DNA from: Actinomycetota bacterium | GTDB taxonomy: Bacteria > Actinomycetota > Actinomycetes > Mycobacteriales > JACQDL01 | Assembly (NCBI GenBank): GCA_016201065.1 | Contig: JACQDL010000062.1 | Location: forward strand, 1 to 64,000 | Length of the DNA stretch: 64,000 nt | Reading direction: 5' to 3' | In this document: piece by piece, positions 35,852-44,876 of the stretch | Layout: every line of letters starts with the position of its first letter | Numbering within the stretch: position 1 is the first letter of the stretch | Position numbers and translations under genes: made by a program | Notes under the pieces: model-generated | Told to the model about the DNA's origin: nothing | What the model saw: the letters and a program-made list of their open reading frames with translations, nothing else | The model's database searches: none

Positions 35852-36763
35852 ATGTCCGATCAACATCCCGCGCAGAACCTGCCCGTCCCGGGGACCGCCC
35901 GCGTCAAGCGTGGTATGGCCGAGATGCTCAAGGGCGGTGTGATCATGGACGTGGTCACGCCGGACCAGGCCAAGATCGCCGAAGACGCCGGCGCGGTCGC
36001 GGTGATGGCGCTGGAACGGGTGCCGGCCGATATCCGCGTCCAGGGCGGTGTCGCCCGGATGAGCGATCCAGACATGATCGATGGCATCGTGAGCGTGGTC
36101 TCGATCCCGGTCATGGCGAAGGTCCGGATCGGACATTTCGCCGAGGCCCAGGTGCTGCAGGCGCTCGACGTGGACTACATCGACGAGTCCGAGGTGCTCA
36201 CTCCCGCCGACGAGGCCCATCACATCGACAAGTGGCCGTTCACGGTGCCGTTCGTGTGTGGCGCGACGAACCTCGGTGAGGCGCTGCGCCGGATCTCCGA
36301 GGGCGCGGCGATGATCCGGTCCAAGGGTGAGGCGGGCACCGGCAACGTCGTCGAGGCGGTCCGGCACATCCGGCAGATCCGGCAGGACCTGCGACGGCTG
36401 TCCGGGCTGGACCCCGCGGAGCTCTACGGCGCGGCGAAGGAGCTGCGGGCGCCGTACGAGCTCGTTGCCGAGGTGGCCCGCACCGGCCGGCTTCCGGTCG
36501 TGCTGTTCACCGCCGGCGGCATCGCCACCCCGGCGGACGCCGCGATGATGATGCAGCTCGGTGCGGAGGGGGTCTTCGTCGGTTCCGGGATCTTCAAGTC
36601 CGGCGACCCGGCCAGGCGTGCCGAGGCGATCGTCAAGGCGACCACGTTCCACGACGACCCGGGTGTGCTGGCCCAGGTGTCCCGGGGGCTGGGCGAGGCG
36701 ATGGTCGGGATCAACATCGGCAGCCTGCCCGAGTCCGAGCGGTACGCCGACCGCGGCTGGTGA
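35852..36763 (+). CDS. pdxS: Pyridoxal 5'-phosphate synthase subunit PdxS
   Basis: 303 aa, normal length. (beta/alpha)8 barrel with [29 protein letters not shown], the catalytic-lysine segment [28 protein letters not shown], and phosphate loop [20 protein letters not shown]. It forms PLP from ribose 5-phosphate, glyceraldehyde 3-phosphate and ammonia delivered by PdxT. No proper SD site is present; a -10-like TACCAT six bases upstream indicates a leaderless transcript. PdxT follows after 68 bp. PLP made here serves, among others, the two PLP enzymes in this window. Confidence 0.98.
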   Translation: MSDQHPAQNLPVPGTARVKRGMAEMLKGGVIMDVVTPDQAKIAEDAGAVAVMALERVPADIRVQGGVARMSDPDMIDGIVSVVSIPVMAKVRIGHFAEAQVLQALDVDYIDESEVLTPADEAHHIDKWPFTVPFVCGATNLGEALRRISEGAAMIRSKGEAGTGNVVEAVRHIRQIRQDLRRLSGLDPAELYGAAKELRAPYELVAEVARTGRLPVVLFTAGGIATPADAAMMMQLGAEGVFVGSGIFKSGDPARRAEAIVKATTFHDDPGVLAQVSRGLGEAMVGINIGSLPESERYADRGW

Positions 36764-36831
36764 GCCGCCCGCCGCGCCGAGCGCACCCCGGCGCTCGCCT
36801 GATGCGTCGATGACCACGGGGAAGGGTGCCT

Positions 36832-37437
36832 GTGACCGACCGGCCGACGATTGGCGTGCTCGCCCTGCAGGGCGACGTCCGCGAGCACGTCCGGATGCTC
36901 CGCGGCTGCGGCGCGGACCCCGTGCTGGTCCGGCGCCCGGCCGAGCTGGACTCGGTGGATGCCCTGGTCATCCCGGGGGGTGAGTCCACCACGATGGCCA
37001 AGCTCGCGGTTGCCTTCGACCTGATCGAGCCGCTGCGCAAGCGGGTCAGCGCCGGCATGCCGGCCTACGGCTCCTGCGCGGGCATGATCATGCTCGCGGA
37101 TCGGATCGTGGACGGGGTGGCCGGACAACAGACCGTCGGCGGGCTGGATGTCGTGGTGCGGCGCAACGCCTTCGGCCGGCAGGTGGAGTCCTTCGAGGCG
37201 GACGTCGAGCTGGCCGGGCTGCCGGGCGGGCCGGTGCGCGCGGTGTTCATCCGGGCGCCCTGGGTGGAGTCCGCCGGCACACCGGTCACCGTTCTCGGTC
37301 GGGTCGGGTCGGGCCCGGCGCTCGGTAGGATCGTGGCGGTTCGCCAGCAGCTGCTGCTGGCCACGTCGTTCCATCCGGAGCTGACCGGGGACCGGCGGGT
37401 ACACGAGTACTTCGTGAACATGGTGAGGGAGCGGTAG
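36832..37437 (+). CDS. pdxT: Pyridoxal 5'-phosphate synthase glutaminase subunit PdxT
   Basis: 201 aa. Class I glutaminase: [19 protein letters not shown], nucleophile elbow [10 protein letters not shown] with its Cys near 81, and the C-terminal HPE (SFHPELTGD). It releases ammonia from glutamine and channels it to PdxS. GTG 36832 chosen over GTG 36826 because AAGG lies six bases upstream. Its stop codon directly abuts the yebC ATG. Confidence 0.97.
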   Translation: MTDRPTIGVLALQGDVREHVRMLRGCGADPVLVRRPAELDSVDALVIPGGESTTMAKLAVAFDLIEPLRKRVSAGMPAYGSCAGMIMLADRIVDGVAGQQTVGGLDVVVRRNAFGRQVESFEADVELAGLPGGPVRAVFIRAPWVESAGTPVTVLGRVGSGPALGRIVAVRQQLLLATSFHPELTGDRRVHEYFVNMVRER

Positions 37438-38190
37438 ATGTCCGGCCATTCCAAGTGGGCCACCACCAAGCACAAGAAGGCCGTCATCGACGCCAAGCGG
37501 GGCAAGCTCTTCGCAAAGTTGATCAAGAATATCGAGGTCGCGGCGCGGACCGGCGGCGGCGATCCCGCGGGGAACCCGACCCTGTACGACGCGATCCAGA
37601 AGGCGAAGAAGAACTCGGTCCCGAACGACAACATCGACCGTGCCGTCAAGCGCGGTTCCGGTGCCGAGGGCGGCGGCGCGGACTGGCAGACGATCACCTA
37701 TGAGGGCTACGCGGCCGGCGGCGTGGCCGTTCTGGTGGAGTGCCTGACCGACAACCGGAACCGGGCCGCCTCCGAGGTACGCACCGCGATGAGTCGCAAC
37801 GGCGGTTCGATGGCCGACCCCGGGTCGGTGGCCTACCTGTTCAGCCGCAAGGGTGTCGTCATCGTGCCCGAGGTTGCCGGGCTCGCCGAGGACGACGTGC
37901 TCGGCGCCGTGCTCGACGCGGGCGCGGAGGAGGTCAACGACCTCGGTGAGGCGTTCGAGGTGGTCAGCGAGGCTGCTGACCTGGTCGCCGTGCGGTCGGC
38001 ACTACAGGCGGCCGGGATCGACTATGAGTCCGCCGAGGCGTCGTTCCTACCAAGCGTGAGTGTGCCGCTGGACGAGGATGCCGCCCGCAGGGTCTTCCGG
38101 CTCATCGACGCGTTGGAGGACTGCGACGACGTGCAGAACGTCTACGCGAACTTCGACGTGTCCGACGAGGTCATGGAGCGGGTCGGCTAG
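37438..38190 (+). CDS. yebC: YebC/PmpR family protein
   Basis: 250 aa, standard length and N-terminus ([25 protein letters not shown]). The middle and C-terminal domains follow ([41 protein letters not shown]). The family has been described as DNA-binding transcriptional regulators and, more recently, as ribosome-associated factors that ease polyproline stalling. The ATG touches the pdxT stop, with AGGGAGCGG just upstream. The stop codon falls in a 30-bp tandem repeat that separates it from a convergent gene. In many bacteria yebC precedes ruvC, as here. Confidence 0.96.
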   Translation: MSGHSKWATTKHKKAVIDAKRGKLFAKLIKNIEVAARTGGGDPAGNPTLYDAIQKAKKNSVPNDNIDRAVKRGSGAEGGGADWQTITYEGYAAGGVAVLVECLTDNRNRAASEVRTAMSRNGGSMADPGSVAYLFSRKGVVIVPEVAGLAEDDVLGAVLDAGAEEVNDLGEAFEVVSEAADLVAVRSALQAAGIDYESAEASFLPSVSVPLDEDAARRVFRLIDALEDCDDVQNVYANFDVSDEVMERVG

Positions 38191-38267
38191 CCGAACCGGC
38201 TGACGGTGCGCGTTGGTCAGCCGAACCGGCTGACGATGCGCGTTGGTCAGCCGAACCGGCTGACGAT
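38189..38267. repeat. 30-bp tandem repeat, 2.6 copies, between convergent gene ends
   Basis: Units begin at 38189, 38219 and 38249, the last one partial; copies 1 and 2 differ at one base. Each starts with AGCCGAACCGGCT, a small hairpin (AGCCG/CGGCT). The first copy overlaps the yebC stop and the third forms the last codons of the convergent membrane-protein gene, so the array may act as a bidirectional terminator. Confidence 0.85.
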
Positions 38268-38924
38268 CGCCACGACGGCACCGCCGAGGTCGCGGAGCAC
38301 GTTCACGCCGTAGGCGCCGTCGCTGAAGCCTGGCTGCAGGACGATGGTCCGGCCGAGCCGGACCCGGCGCCCGGCGTGCACCCTCAGCAGGCCGTCGACG
38401 GAGATCCGGCCCGCCTGTGAGGCAGAGCCGAAGTGGCTGAGGATGACCGGTTCCCAGTTGTGGGTCCACTCCCACTCCTCGGTGACCCAGCGCAGGTCGC
38501 GGACGATCCGCAGCTCGATGTCGCGCATGTGCGTCGGCCCCTTGGCCACCATCTCGGCGCGGGCGTGCACGTACCAGCGCCCGGGCGGCACCGGGATCAC
38601 CACCCCGTCGGCCGGCAGCTCACCCTTGAGCACCAGGTAAGGGTCGTCGTTGCGGACCGAGACCGAGCCCAGCGCGTTCCACCCGGCCTTGCGGTTCATC
38701 CCACTGCCGATCGGACCACCGCGGGCGGCCTTCACGGCCCGTTGGGCGTCGCGGAACGGGGTCCGCGGGGTCCGGACCAGCAGTGCGATGCCGAGGATCG
38801 TCGTCGGCATCAGCACCCACAGCAGCCAGGGTATGTTGCTGATCATCAGCATGATGCCGAGCGCGACCACGCCGGCGACGATGAACTGTGCCAGCGTGTC
38901 TGCCCGGTTCGCCTTGGTTGCCAT
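38247..38924 (-). CDS. Membrane protein of unknown function, two N-terminal helices
   Basis: 225 aa. Two helices near 12-50 ([37 protein letters not shown], read in two parts) are followed by a basic linker and a beta-rich soluble domain of about 150 residues ([34 protein letters not shown]). I do not recognise the domain. ATG with GGAG close upstream. It is divergent from ruvC across a 207-bp gap and convergent with yebC. Its last codons (VSRFG plus stop) lie in the third copy of the 30-bp repeat, so the repeat may have arisen by duplication of this gene end. Confidence 0.75.
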   Translation of the reverse strand: MATKANRADTLAQFIVAGVVALGIMLMISNIPWLLWVLMPTTILGIALLVRTPRTPFRDAQRAVKAARGGPIGSGMNRKAGWNALGSVSVRNDDPYLVLKGELPADGVVIPVPPGRWYVHARAEMVAKGPTHMRDIELRIVRDLRWVTEEWEWTHNWEPVILSHFGSASQAGRISVDGLLRVHAGRRVRLGRTIVLQPGFSDGAYGVNVLRDLGGAVVAIVSRFG

Positions 38925-39061
38925 CGCGCTCCACGGTACGTGGTCGATCTTGGTCTCGGCGAGGGATGGTCGCGCGAAACACTCGGTATGGTGACCCGAC
39001 CCGGCCCGGCCGCGTGTCGGAGCACGGGGTGGAGTTGGGCTGGCTACCCTCTGCCGTTGGC

Positions 39062-39128
39062 TACGCTGTCGAACAGGTGTTCGTGGCGGGCCGATGAGCC
39101 CGCCCCGGAAGGAGATCCGGAAGGAGAT
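39062..39128 (+). promoter_or_regulatory. ruvC promoter -10 and duplicated Shine-Dalgarno
   Basis: TACGCT (39062-39067) is a likely -10. Further on CCGGAAGGAGAT occurs twice head to tail (39105-39116 and 39117-39128), so two perfect AAGGAG ribosome sites lie 12 bp apart; only the second is at the proper distance from GTG 39132. Confidence 0.6.
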
Positions 39129-39131
39129 ACG

Positions 39132-39665
39132 GTGCGAGTCCTCGGTGTCGATCCGGGTCTGACCCGGTGCGGGTTCGCCGTGGTCGAGGGCACCGCCGGC
39201 CGCCGCCTCCTCGCGCTGGAGTACGGCGTGGTGCGCACCTCGCCGGAGGCCGACATCGGCACCCGGCTGGTCCGCGTTGCCGATCACCTGGGTGCGCAGA
39301 TCGAGAGGTTCCGGCCGGACGTCGTCGCCGTCGAGCGGGTGTTCAGCCAGCACAACGTCCGTACAGTGATGGGGACCGCCCAGGCCTCGGCGGTGGCGAT
39401 CCTGGCCGCGGCCCGGCTCGGGTTGCCGGTGGCACTGCACACCCCGAGTGAGGTGAAGGCGGCCGTGACCGGGTCTGGCACGGCGGGGAAGGCACAGGTG
39501 GCGGCGATGGTGACGCGGGTCCTCGGGTTGGCCGCTGCGCCGAAGCCGGCGGATGCGGCCGACGCCCTGGCGCTGGCGATCTGCCACGTGTGGCGCGGCT
39601 CGGCACAGGCCCGGCTGGCGGCCGCCGCGGCTGCGGCCCGTGCCGGCGCGGCGGTGCCGCGGTGA
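39132..39665 (+). CDS. ruvC: Holliday junction endonuclease RuvC
   Basis: 177 aa. RNase H-like resolvase with catalytic acids in [10 protein letters not shown] (Asp near 6), VAVERVF and the C-terminal [12 protein letters not shown]. It cleaves four-way junctions after RuvAB branch migration. The GTG lies three bases after the second of two tandem SD copies. The Ala/Arg-rich tail ends in a 26-bp duplication that reaches into ruvA. First gene of ruvCAB. Confidence 0.97.
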   Translation: MRVLGVDPGLTRCGFAVVEGTAGRRLLALEYGVVRTSPEADIGTRLVRVADHLGAQIERFRPDVVAVERVFSQHNVRTVMGTAQASAVAILAAARLGLPVALHTPSEVKAAVTGSGTAGKAQVAAMVTRVLGLAAAPKPADAADALALAICHVWRGSAQARLAAAAAAARAGAAVPR

Positions 39666-39694
39666 TCGTCCGCGCGGCGGTGCCGCGGTGATCG
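39646..39694. repeat. 26-bp tandem duplication at the ruvC/ruvA junction
   Basis: A 23-bp identical segment occurs at 39646-39668 and 39672-39694, offset 26 bp. Each copy holds a GTGATCG. The first GTGA (39662-39665) contains the ruvC stop; the second (39688-39691) contains the ruvA start. From the first GTG a nine-codon frame runs exactly to the TGA that overlaps the ruvA GTG. Confidence 0.9.
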
Positions 39695-40299
39695 CCAGCG
39701 TGCGTGGCACGGTCGTGGCGGTGTCGCCGGAGGGCGCCGTCGTTGAGGTCGGTGGCGTTGGCCTGGCAGTGCAGTGCACACCCGGCACGCTGGCCCGGCT
39801 GCGGGTCGGGGAGCAGGCGCGGCTCGCCACCAGCCTGGTCGTGCGGGAGGACTCGCTGACCCTCTACGGCTTTGCCGACGATGACGAGCGCAGCCTCTTC
39901 GAGCTGCTCCAGACGGCCAGCGGCGTGGGTCCGCGGCTGGCCCAGGCCGTGCTCGGCGTTCTACCGCCGGTCCGGACCCGGCTGGCGCTGAGCAGCGGTG
40001 ACGTGCAGACCCTCACCCGGGTGCCGGGCATCGGCAAGAAGGGGGCGGAGCGGATGATCCTGGAGCTGCGCGACCGGGTCGGTCCGGTTGCCACGGACGA
40101 TGTCCGGCCAGGGCTCCCGCCCGGCACCGTCACCGCTGTCCAGCCGTGGCACGACCAGGTCGGGCAGGCGCTGGTGGGGCTGGGCTGGAGCGCACGCGAG
40201 GCGGAGGACGCGGTGGCGGCCGTCGTGCCGGAGGCGGAGCGGGGGGCGGACGTGCCGACCCTCCTGCGGTCGGCGTTGCGCCTGCTGGGCCGGCCATGA
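39688..40299 (+). CDS. ruvA: Holliday junction DNA helicase subunit RuvA
   Basis: 203 aa. N-terminal OB fold ([21 protein letters not shown]), two helix-hairpin-helix motifs ([37 protein letters not shown]), and the C-terminal three-helix domain that contacts RuvB ([19 protein letters not shown]). It binds four-way junctions as a tetramer and loads RuvB. The GTG start is 22 bp after the ruvC stop because of a tandem duplication; a nine-codon frame bridges the gap. The stop overlaps ruvB (ATGA). Confidence 0.97.
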   Translation: MIASVRGTVVAVSPEGAVVEVGGVGLAVQCTPGTLARLRVGEQARLATSLVVREDSLTLYGFADDDERSLFELLQTASGVGPRLAQAVLGVLPPVRTRLALSSGDVQTLTRVPGIGKKGAERMILELRDRVGPVATDDVRPGLPPGTVTAVQPWHDQVGQALVGLGWSAREAEDAVAAVVPEAERGADVPTLLRSALRLLGRP

Positions 40300-41330
40300 C
40301 CGACGCCCTCGGTGATGAGCTGGTCTCACCGCTGGCCGCCGTCGACGAGCGGGAGGTCGAGCAGTCGCTGCGGCCCCGCCGGCTGACCGAGTTCGTCGGG
40401 CAGGCCCGGGTCCGCGAGCAGCTGCAGCTGGTGCTGGCCTCCGCACTGCGCCGGGGCAAGCCGCCGGACCACGTGTTGCTGTCGGGTCCGCCCGGCCTCG
40501 GCAAGACCTCGCTGTCGATGATCATTGCGGCTGAGCTGGGCAGCGCGATCCGGATCACCAGCGGTCCGGCGATCGAGCGGGCCGGCGACCTCGCCGCCAT
40601 GCTGTCCAACCTGGTCGAGGGGGACGTGCTGTTCATTGACGAGATCCACCGGATCGCGCGGCCGGCCGAGGAGCTGCTCTACGTGGCCATGGAGGACTTC
40701 CGGGTCGACGTCGTGGTGGGGAAGGGACCGGGAGCCACCGCGATCCCGCTCGACGTGGCGCCGTTCACGCTGGTCGGTGCGACCACCCGGGCGGGGCTGC
40801 TGACCGGGCCGTTGCGGGACCGGTTCGGGTTCACCGGCCACATGGAGTTCTACGAGGCGGACGACCTGGAGCGGGTGCTGCGCCGCAGCGCGGGCCTGCT
40901 GAACATCGTGTTGCGCCCGGACGGTGCCGCCGAGATCGCGGGGAGGTCCCGGGGTACCCCACGGATCGCGAACCGGTTGCTGCGCCGGGTCCGCGACTAC
41001 GCCGAGATTCGCGGGAATGGCGTGGTCGATCGGGCGACCGCACGGGCCGCCCTGGCCGTCTACGACGTGGACGAGCTGGGTCTGGACCGGCTCGACCGTG
41101 CGGTGCTGGACGCGCTGGTGCGGCGTTTCGGCGGTGGCCCGGTCGGCGTGTCGACGCTCGCCGTCGCGGTGGGCGAGGAGGCGCAGACGGTCGAGGAGGT
41201 CGCCGAGCCCTTCCTGGTCCGGACCGGTCTGCTGGCGCGGACCCCGCGCGGCCGGGTGGCCACCGCGGCGGCGTGGCGGCATCTCGACCTGACCCCACCG
41301 GCGGGCGGGGCGACCCTGTTCGGTTCGTGA
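40296..41330 (+). CDS. ruvB: Holliday junction DNA helicase RuvB
   Basis: 344 aa. AAA+ ATPase: [19 protein letters not shown], Walker [14 protein letters not shown], Walker [10 protein letters not shown], sensor 1 [11 protein letters not shown], arginine finger region LRDRFGF, sensor 2 [11 protein letters not shown], and the winged-helix DNA-binding domain ending [16 protein letters not shown]. It drives branch migration with RuvA. ATG overlaps the ruvA stop by 4 bp. Confidence 0.98.
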   Translation: MTDALGDELVSPLAAVDEREVEQSLRPRRLTEFVGQARVREQLQLVLASALRRGKPPDHVLLSGPPGLGKTSLSMIIAAELGSAIRITSGPAIERAGDLAAMLSNLVEGDVLFIDEIHRIARPAEELLYVAMEDFRVDVVVGKGPGATAIPLDVAPFTLVGATTRAGLLTGPLRDRFGFTGHMEFYEADDLERVLRRSAGLLNIVLRPDGAAEIAGRSRGTPRIANRLLRRVRDYAEIRGNGVVDRATARAALAVYDVDELGLDRLDRAVLDALVRRFGGGPVGVSTLAVAVGEEAQTVEEVAEPFLVRTGLLARTPRGRVATAAAWRHLDLTPPAGGATLFGS

Positions 41331-41401
41331 CGTCGTGGCCGGCGGCCAGGAACTTGGCCGCGGTCCCCTCCCGTTGGGCGACATGGACGCCCTGTCTCGT
41401 C

Positions 41402-41407
41402 TAGACT
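41402..41407 (+). promoter_or_regulatory. Candidate -10 box for yajC-secD-secF
   Basis: TAGACT would start transcription near 41414, leaving a leader of about 35 nt with AGAAGGA ten bases before the yajC GTG. No clear -35 at normal spacing. Confidence 0.4.
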
Positions 41408-41448
41408 CCCGCCGGCCGTAGCCGTTGACCCAGAAGGATCGTCAGCTC

Positions 41449-41790
41449 GTGAAGCAAGCCATCCCTCTCATCCTGATCGCCATCGCGTTCGTCGTTCTCA
41501 TCGTGCTCCCGATGCGATCCCGCAACCGCGAGCTGCAGCGCGTCCAGGAGATGCAGCGCTCGCTCCAGGTGGGTGCCCGTGTCATGACCTCCTCGGGGAT
41601 GTACGGGCGGATCGTCGGCCTCGGCGAGGACACCGTCGACCTGGAGATCGCGCCGCGTGTGACCACCACCTGGTCCCGGATGGCGGTGCGCGAGGCGCCG
41701 GACAGTCCCGGTACGGCCGGTCCGGATCGACCCGCCGGCGCCGGGGCCGATGACACTGCCGGGGGCGAGCCGGCGGCGGAGCCCACCTGA
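41449..41790 (+). CDS. yajC: Preprotein translocase subunit YajC
   Basis: 113 aa. One N-terminal membrane helix (AIPLILIAIAFVVLIVLPM), then the YajC core (SRNRELQRVQEMQRSLQVG; VMTSSGMYGRIVGL; DLEIAPRVTTTWSR) and a Pro/Asp/Gly-rich tail. It associates with SecDF at the translocon. GTG 41449 was preferred over a TTG eight codons earlier because the AGAAGGA site fits it. It lies 123 bp before secD, the gap containing an 18-bp tandem repeat. Confidence 0.92.
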   Translation: MKQAIPLILIAIAFVVLIVLPMRSRNRELQRVQEMQRSLQVGARVMTSSGMYGRIVGLGEDTVDLEIAPRVTTTWSRMAVREAPDSPGTAGPDRPAGAGADDTAGGEPAAEPT

Positions 41791-41846
41791 CGGGCGGCCA
41801 TACTGACCGTACGCCCGGACGGCGTGCATCTGAACAGCTCGCGCAC

Positions 41847-41882
41847 CTGAACAACCCGGCAAGTCTGAACAACCCGGCCAGT
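41847..41882. repeat. 18-bp tandem repeat upstream of secD
   Basis: CTGAACAACCCGGCAAGT (41847-41864) is followed directly by the same unit with one change (41865-41882); a third, diverged start of the unit lies near 41830. Confidence 0.8.
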
Positions 41883-41913
41883 CGGGCCGGACGACCGAGG
41901 AGACCGAGTTCCC

Positions 41914-43569
41914 GTGGCCGCACCACAGGCACAGCTACGTGCCGGACGCTACTTCCTCGCCCTGCTCGTGCTCGTGACCCTGCTGTACGGGCTGGTCTTC
42001 CTCACCGGCTCGACCCGGACCCCGAAGCTGGGTCTGGACCTGCGCGGGGGCACGACCGTCACGCTGGTGGCGAAGACGAGCGACGGCAAGACGCCCGGCA
42101 GCGACGCGATGAACACCGCCCGGGAGATCATCCAGAGTCGGGTCAACGGTCGTGGCATCGCCTCCGCTGAGGTCGTCATCGAGGGCACCAGCAACATCGT
42201 GATCTCGGTACCGGGTGACAACGGTGAGCAGGCCAAGCAGCTCGGCTCGACGGCCTTGCTGCGGTTCCGCCCCGTTCTTCAGGTCTTCCCGGTCGCGGGT
42301 GTGACCAGCCCACCACCCACGCCGAGCGCGCCCACGCCGAGCGCGCCCAGCCCGACCGCGAGCGGTGCGGCGGGTACCGCCACCCCCAGACCCACACCTT
42401 CGGTGACCCCGAAGACCTCGGTGACCCCGAAGGTCTCGGTGAGCCCGAAACCAACCCCGGCGTCGAGCGGCAGTCCGGTGCCGACCAGCCCGGAGCAGCT
42501 CTACCCGGGCGCGACGCCCGACCAGCTCCGCATGCTCACCGGGCTGAACTGCAAGGCACAGCAGGCGGTGATCGACAACCCCGCCCAGGAGATCGCCGCC
42601 TGCAGCACCGACGGCCTGTACAAGTACGTCCTCGACAAGGTCATCGGCGAGGGTGTGCCCGGCAAGACGCCGCTGGAGGGCACCCAAATCGCCAACGCGC
42701 AGGCGCAGTACGACACCCAGAACCTGCAGGGATGGGTGGTGCTGCTCGACTTCAGGAGCGCGGGCCAGACCACCTGGGCGGAGTACACCGCGGCGAACGT
42801 CGGCAAGAACGTCGCGTTCACCCTGGACGGCAAGGTCGTCTCCGCACCGACCATCCAGGGCGCCATCAACGGCCAGACCCAGATCACCGGCAACTTCGAC
42901 GAGAGCAGCGCGAAGGACCTCGCCAACTCGCTGAAGTACGGCGCGCTCCCGCTGGCATTCACCCAGGCCAACGCGCAGACCGTCTCGCCGACCCTCGGCA
43001 CCGACCAGATGAGGGCCGGCCTGCTGGCCGGCGGGATCGGCCTCCTGCTCGTCGTGATCTACACCCTGCTGTACTACCGGGCGCTCGGCCTGGTCACGAT
43101 CACGAGCCTGCTGGTGTCCGGGATGCTCACCTACGCCGGGCTCGTGCTCCTGGGGCGGCAGATCGGGTTCACCCTGACCCTGGCCGGCATCGCCGGCTTC
43201 ATCGTGGCCGTCGGCATCACCGCCGACTCGTTCGTCGTCTTCTTCGAGCGGCTCAAGGATGAGGTGCGTGAGGGGCGGACCGGCCGGTCGGCGGTGCCAC
43301 GGGCGTGGGTGCGGGCACGGCGGACCATCCTGTCCGCCGACGCGGTCTCCTTCCTCGCCGCCGCCGTCCTCTACGTCACGGCCGCGGGTGACGTGAAGGG
43401 CTTCGCGTTCACCCTCGGCTTGTCCACGATCCTCGATCTGGTCGTGGTGTTCCTGTTCACCCATCCGCTGATCGCGGTGGCCTCACGGCGGGCGAACTTC
43501 ACCTCCGGCCGGGTGTCCGGCCTGGGTGCGGTGCGGCGCAAGCCGGCGGCCGCCGCGGTGACCGGCTAA
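41914..43569 (+). CDS. secD: Protein translocase subunit SecD
   Basis: 551 aa. First membrane helix 12-30, then the P1 region (LGLDLRGGTTVTL; REIIQSRVNGRGIASAEV). Residues 131-193 are a Pro/Ser/Thr/Lys low-complexity insert made of short repeats (TPSAP, SVTPK). The extracytoplasmic part resumes (LNCKAQQAV) and five C-terminal helices carry the family motif GIAGFIVAVGITADSFVVFFE. With SecF it uses the proton motive force to finish protein export. GTG start with GAGGAG upstream; secF follows after 12 bp. Confidence 0.97.
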   Translation: MAAPQAQLRAGRYFLALLVLVTLLYGLVFLTGSTRTPKLGLDLRGGTTVTLVAKTSDGKTPGSDAMNTAREIIQSRVNGRGIASAEVVIEGTSNIVISVPGDNGEQAKQLGSTALLRFRPVLQVFPVAGVTSPPPTPSAPTPSAPSPTASGAAGTATPRPTPSVTPKTSVTPKVSVSPKPTPASSGSPVPTSPEQLYPGATPDQLRMLTGLNCKAQQAVIDNPAQEIAACSTDGLYKYVLDKVIGEGVPGKTPLEGTQIANAQAQYDTQNLQGWVVLLDFRSAGQTTWAEYTAANVGKNVAFTLDGKVVSAPTIQGAINGQTQITGNFDESSAKDLANSLKYGALPLAFTQANAQTVSPTLGTDQMRAGLLAGGIGLLLVVIYTLLYYRALGLVTITSLLVSGMLTYAGLVLLGRQIGFTLTLAGIAGFIVAVGITADSFVVFFERLKDEVREGRTGRSAVPRAWVRARRTILSADAVSFLAAAVLYVTAAGDVKGFAFTLGLSTILDLVVVFLFTHPLIAVASRRANFTSGRVSGLGAVRRKPAAAAVTG

Positions 43570-43581
43570 GGAGCGCAGACC

Positions 43582-44763
43582 GTGTCTTTCGCTGGTCGTC
43601 TCTACCGCGGCGAGAACAGCTTCGACTTCATCGGCTCCCGCCGGCGGTGGTATCTCGCCTCCGGCGCGTTGCTGCTGCTGTGCGTGCTGAGCTTCGCGGT
43701 TCGCGGTTTCAACTTCGGCATCGAGTTCCAGGGCGGCACCCAGTTCCAGTTCCCGGCCAGCACCGTCGCCTCGCTCGATGATGCCGAGGCGGCCGTGCAC
43801 ACCACCGGGCCCCAGGTGGCCAGCCGGCAGTACGTCGGCTCCGGGGCCACTCGGCAGGTACTGGTGCGCACCAGCCAGATGAGCCCCGCGGAGGAGACCA
43901 AGGTCCAGCAGGCAGTGGCCGCCCGCTTCGGGTTGCGGGTCGCGGACGTGTCGGTCAGCTCGGTGAGCTCCTCGTGGGGGCACGAGGTCACCCGCAAGGC
44001 CCTCACCGGTCTGATCATCTTCGTGGTCCTGGTGAGCCTGTTCATCGCGGTCAGGTTCGCGCCGAAGATGGCGGCGGGGGCGATCGTCGCGCTGCTGCAC
44101 GACCTGCTGCTCGCGGCTGGCGTGTACTCGCTGGTCGGCTTCGAGGTCACCCCGGCCACCGTCGTCGGGCTGCTCACGATCCTCGGCTTCTCGCTCTACG
44201 ACACCGTGGTGGTCTTCGACAAGGTTGCCGAGAACACCCGGGGGATCCTCGGGAGCACCCGGCAGACCTATAGCGAGGCCGCCAACCTCGCGGTCAACCA
44301 GACGCTGATGCGCTCCATCAACACCTCGCTGATCGCGTTGCTGCCCGTCGCGGGACTGCTGTTCGTCGGTGCCGGGCTGCTCGGCGTCGGCACGCTGAAG
44401 GACCTGGCGCTGGTGCTGCTCGTCGGTATCGCCGCCGGCACCTACAGCTCGATCTTCATCGCGACGCCGCTCGTGGTGGACCTCACCGAACGGGAGACCC
44501 GGTACGCCGCGCTCCGCAAGCGGGTCCTGGCCAAGCGGGCGACCGAAGCCGGCCGGGTCAGGGTCGACCCGGCGGTCGCGCCGGTGGCTGGCGCCGCCGA
44601 CGGAGTCGAGCGTGCCGCTGACGGTGGAGGCGACCTGCTCGCGGAGGCCCTGGTTCCCGGCGTCGCGCCACGGCCGGGTGCCCGTCCACAGGCACGCAAG
44701 TCCGGCGGCCGGCCGCAGGGGCGGAAGAAGGGTGGCCGGCCGCAGGCCCGGCGGCGGCACTGA
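43582..44763 (+). CDS. secF: Protein translocase subunit SecF
   Basis: 393 aa. First helix after a short cytoplasmic start (RRRWYLASGALLLLCVLSFAV), SecF signature FNFGIEFQGGTQFQF, extracytoplasmic domain to about 150, then five helices with TVVGLLTILGFSLYDTVVVFDKVAEN. The last 70 residues are basic and Gly/Arg/Pro-rich (GGRPQGRKKGGRPQARRRH) and may bind membrane lipids or ribosomes. GTG with AAGGAG nine bases upstream. The next gene is rel; apt, which lies between secF and rel in mycobacteria and Streptomyces, is absent here. Confidence 0.97.
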   Translation: MSFAGRLYRGENSFDFIGSRRRWYLASGALLLLCVLSFAVRGFNFGIEFQGGTQFQFPASTVASLDDAEAAVHTTGPQVASRQYVGSGATRQVLVRTSQMSPAEETKVQQAVAARFGLRVADVSVSSVSSSWGHEVTRKALTGLIIFVVLVSLFIAVRFAPKMAAGAIVALLHDLLLAAGVYSLVGFEVTPATVVGLLTILGFSLYDTVVVFDKVAENTRGILGSTRQTYSEAANLAVNQTLMRSINTSLIALLPVAGLLFVGAGLLGVGTLKDLALVLLVGIAAGTYSSIFIATPLVVDLTERETRYAALRKRVLAKRATEAGRVRVDPAVAPVAGAADGVERAADGGGDLLAEALVPGVAPRPGARPQARKSGGRPQGRKKGGRPQARRRH

Positions 44764-44844
44764 CCCGCCGGCCCGGACACCGACCGGACACGGTCCGGAC
44801 ACAGCGCGGCAACCGGTTGCAGTCCGGTTGGTTCGATCGGCCCC

Positions 44845-44876
44845 TTGACGGTTCGGGCGGGGTGCGGCCGTACACT
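44845..44876 (+). promoter_or_regulatory. Candidate rel promoter
   Basis: TTGACG (44845-44850) and TACACT (44871-44876) have a 20-bp spacer, slightly long. The start point would be near 44883, about 30 nt before the GAGGGGG and CTG discussed under rel. Confidence 0.5.

Noticed and set aside
38189-38267. Possible CRISPR-like array
   Set aside because: The three 30-bp units are directly adjacent without spacers and no cas genes are nearby; it is a simple tandem repeat.
44778-44800. Terminator hairpin after secF
   Set aside because: Only a 6-bp stem with a 3-nt loop can be formed; too weak in DNA of this composition.
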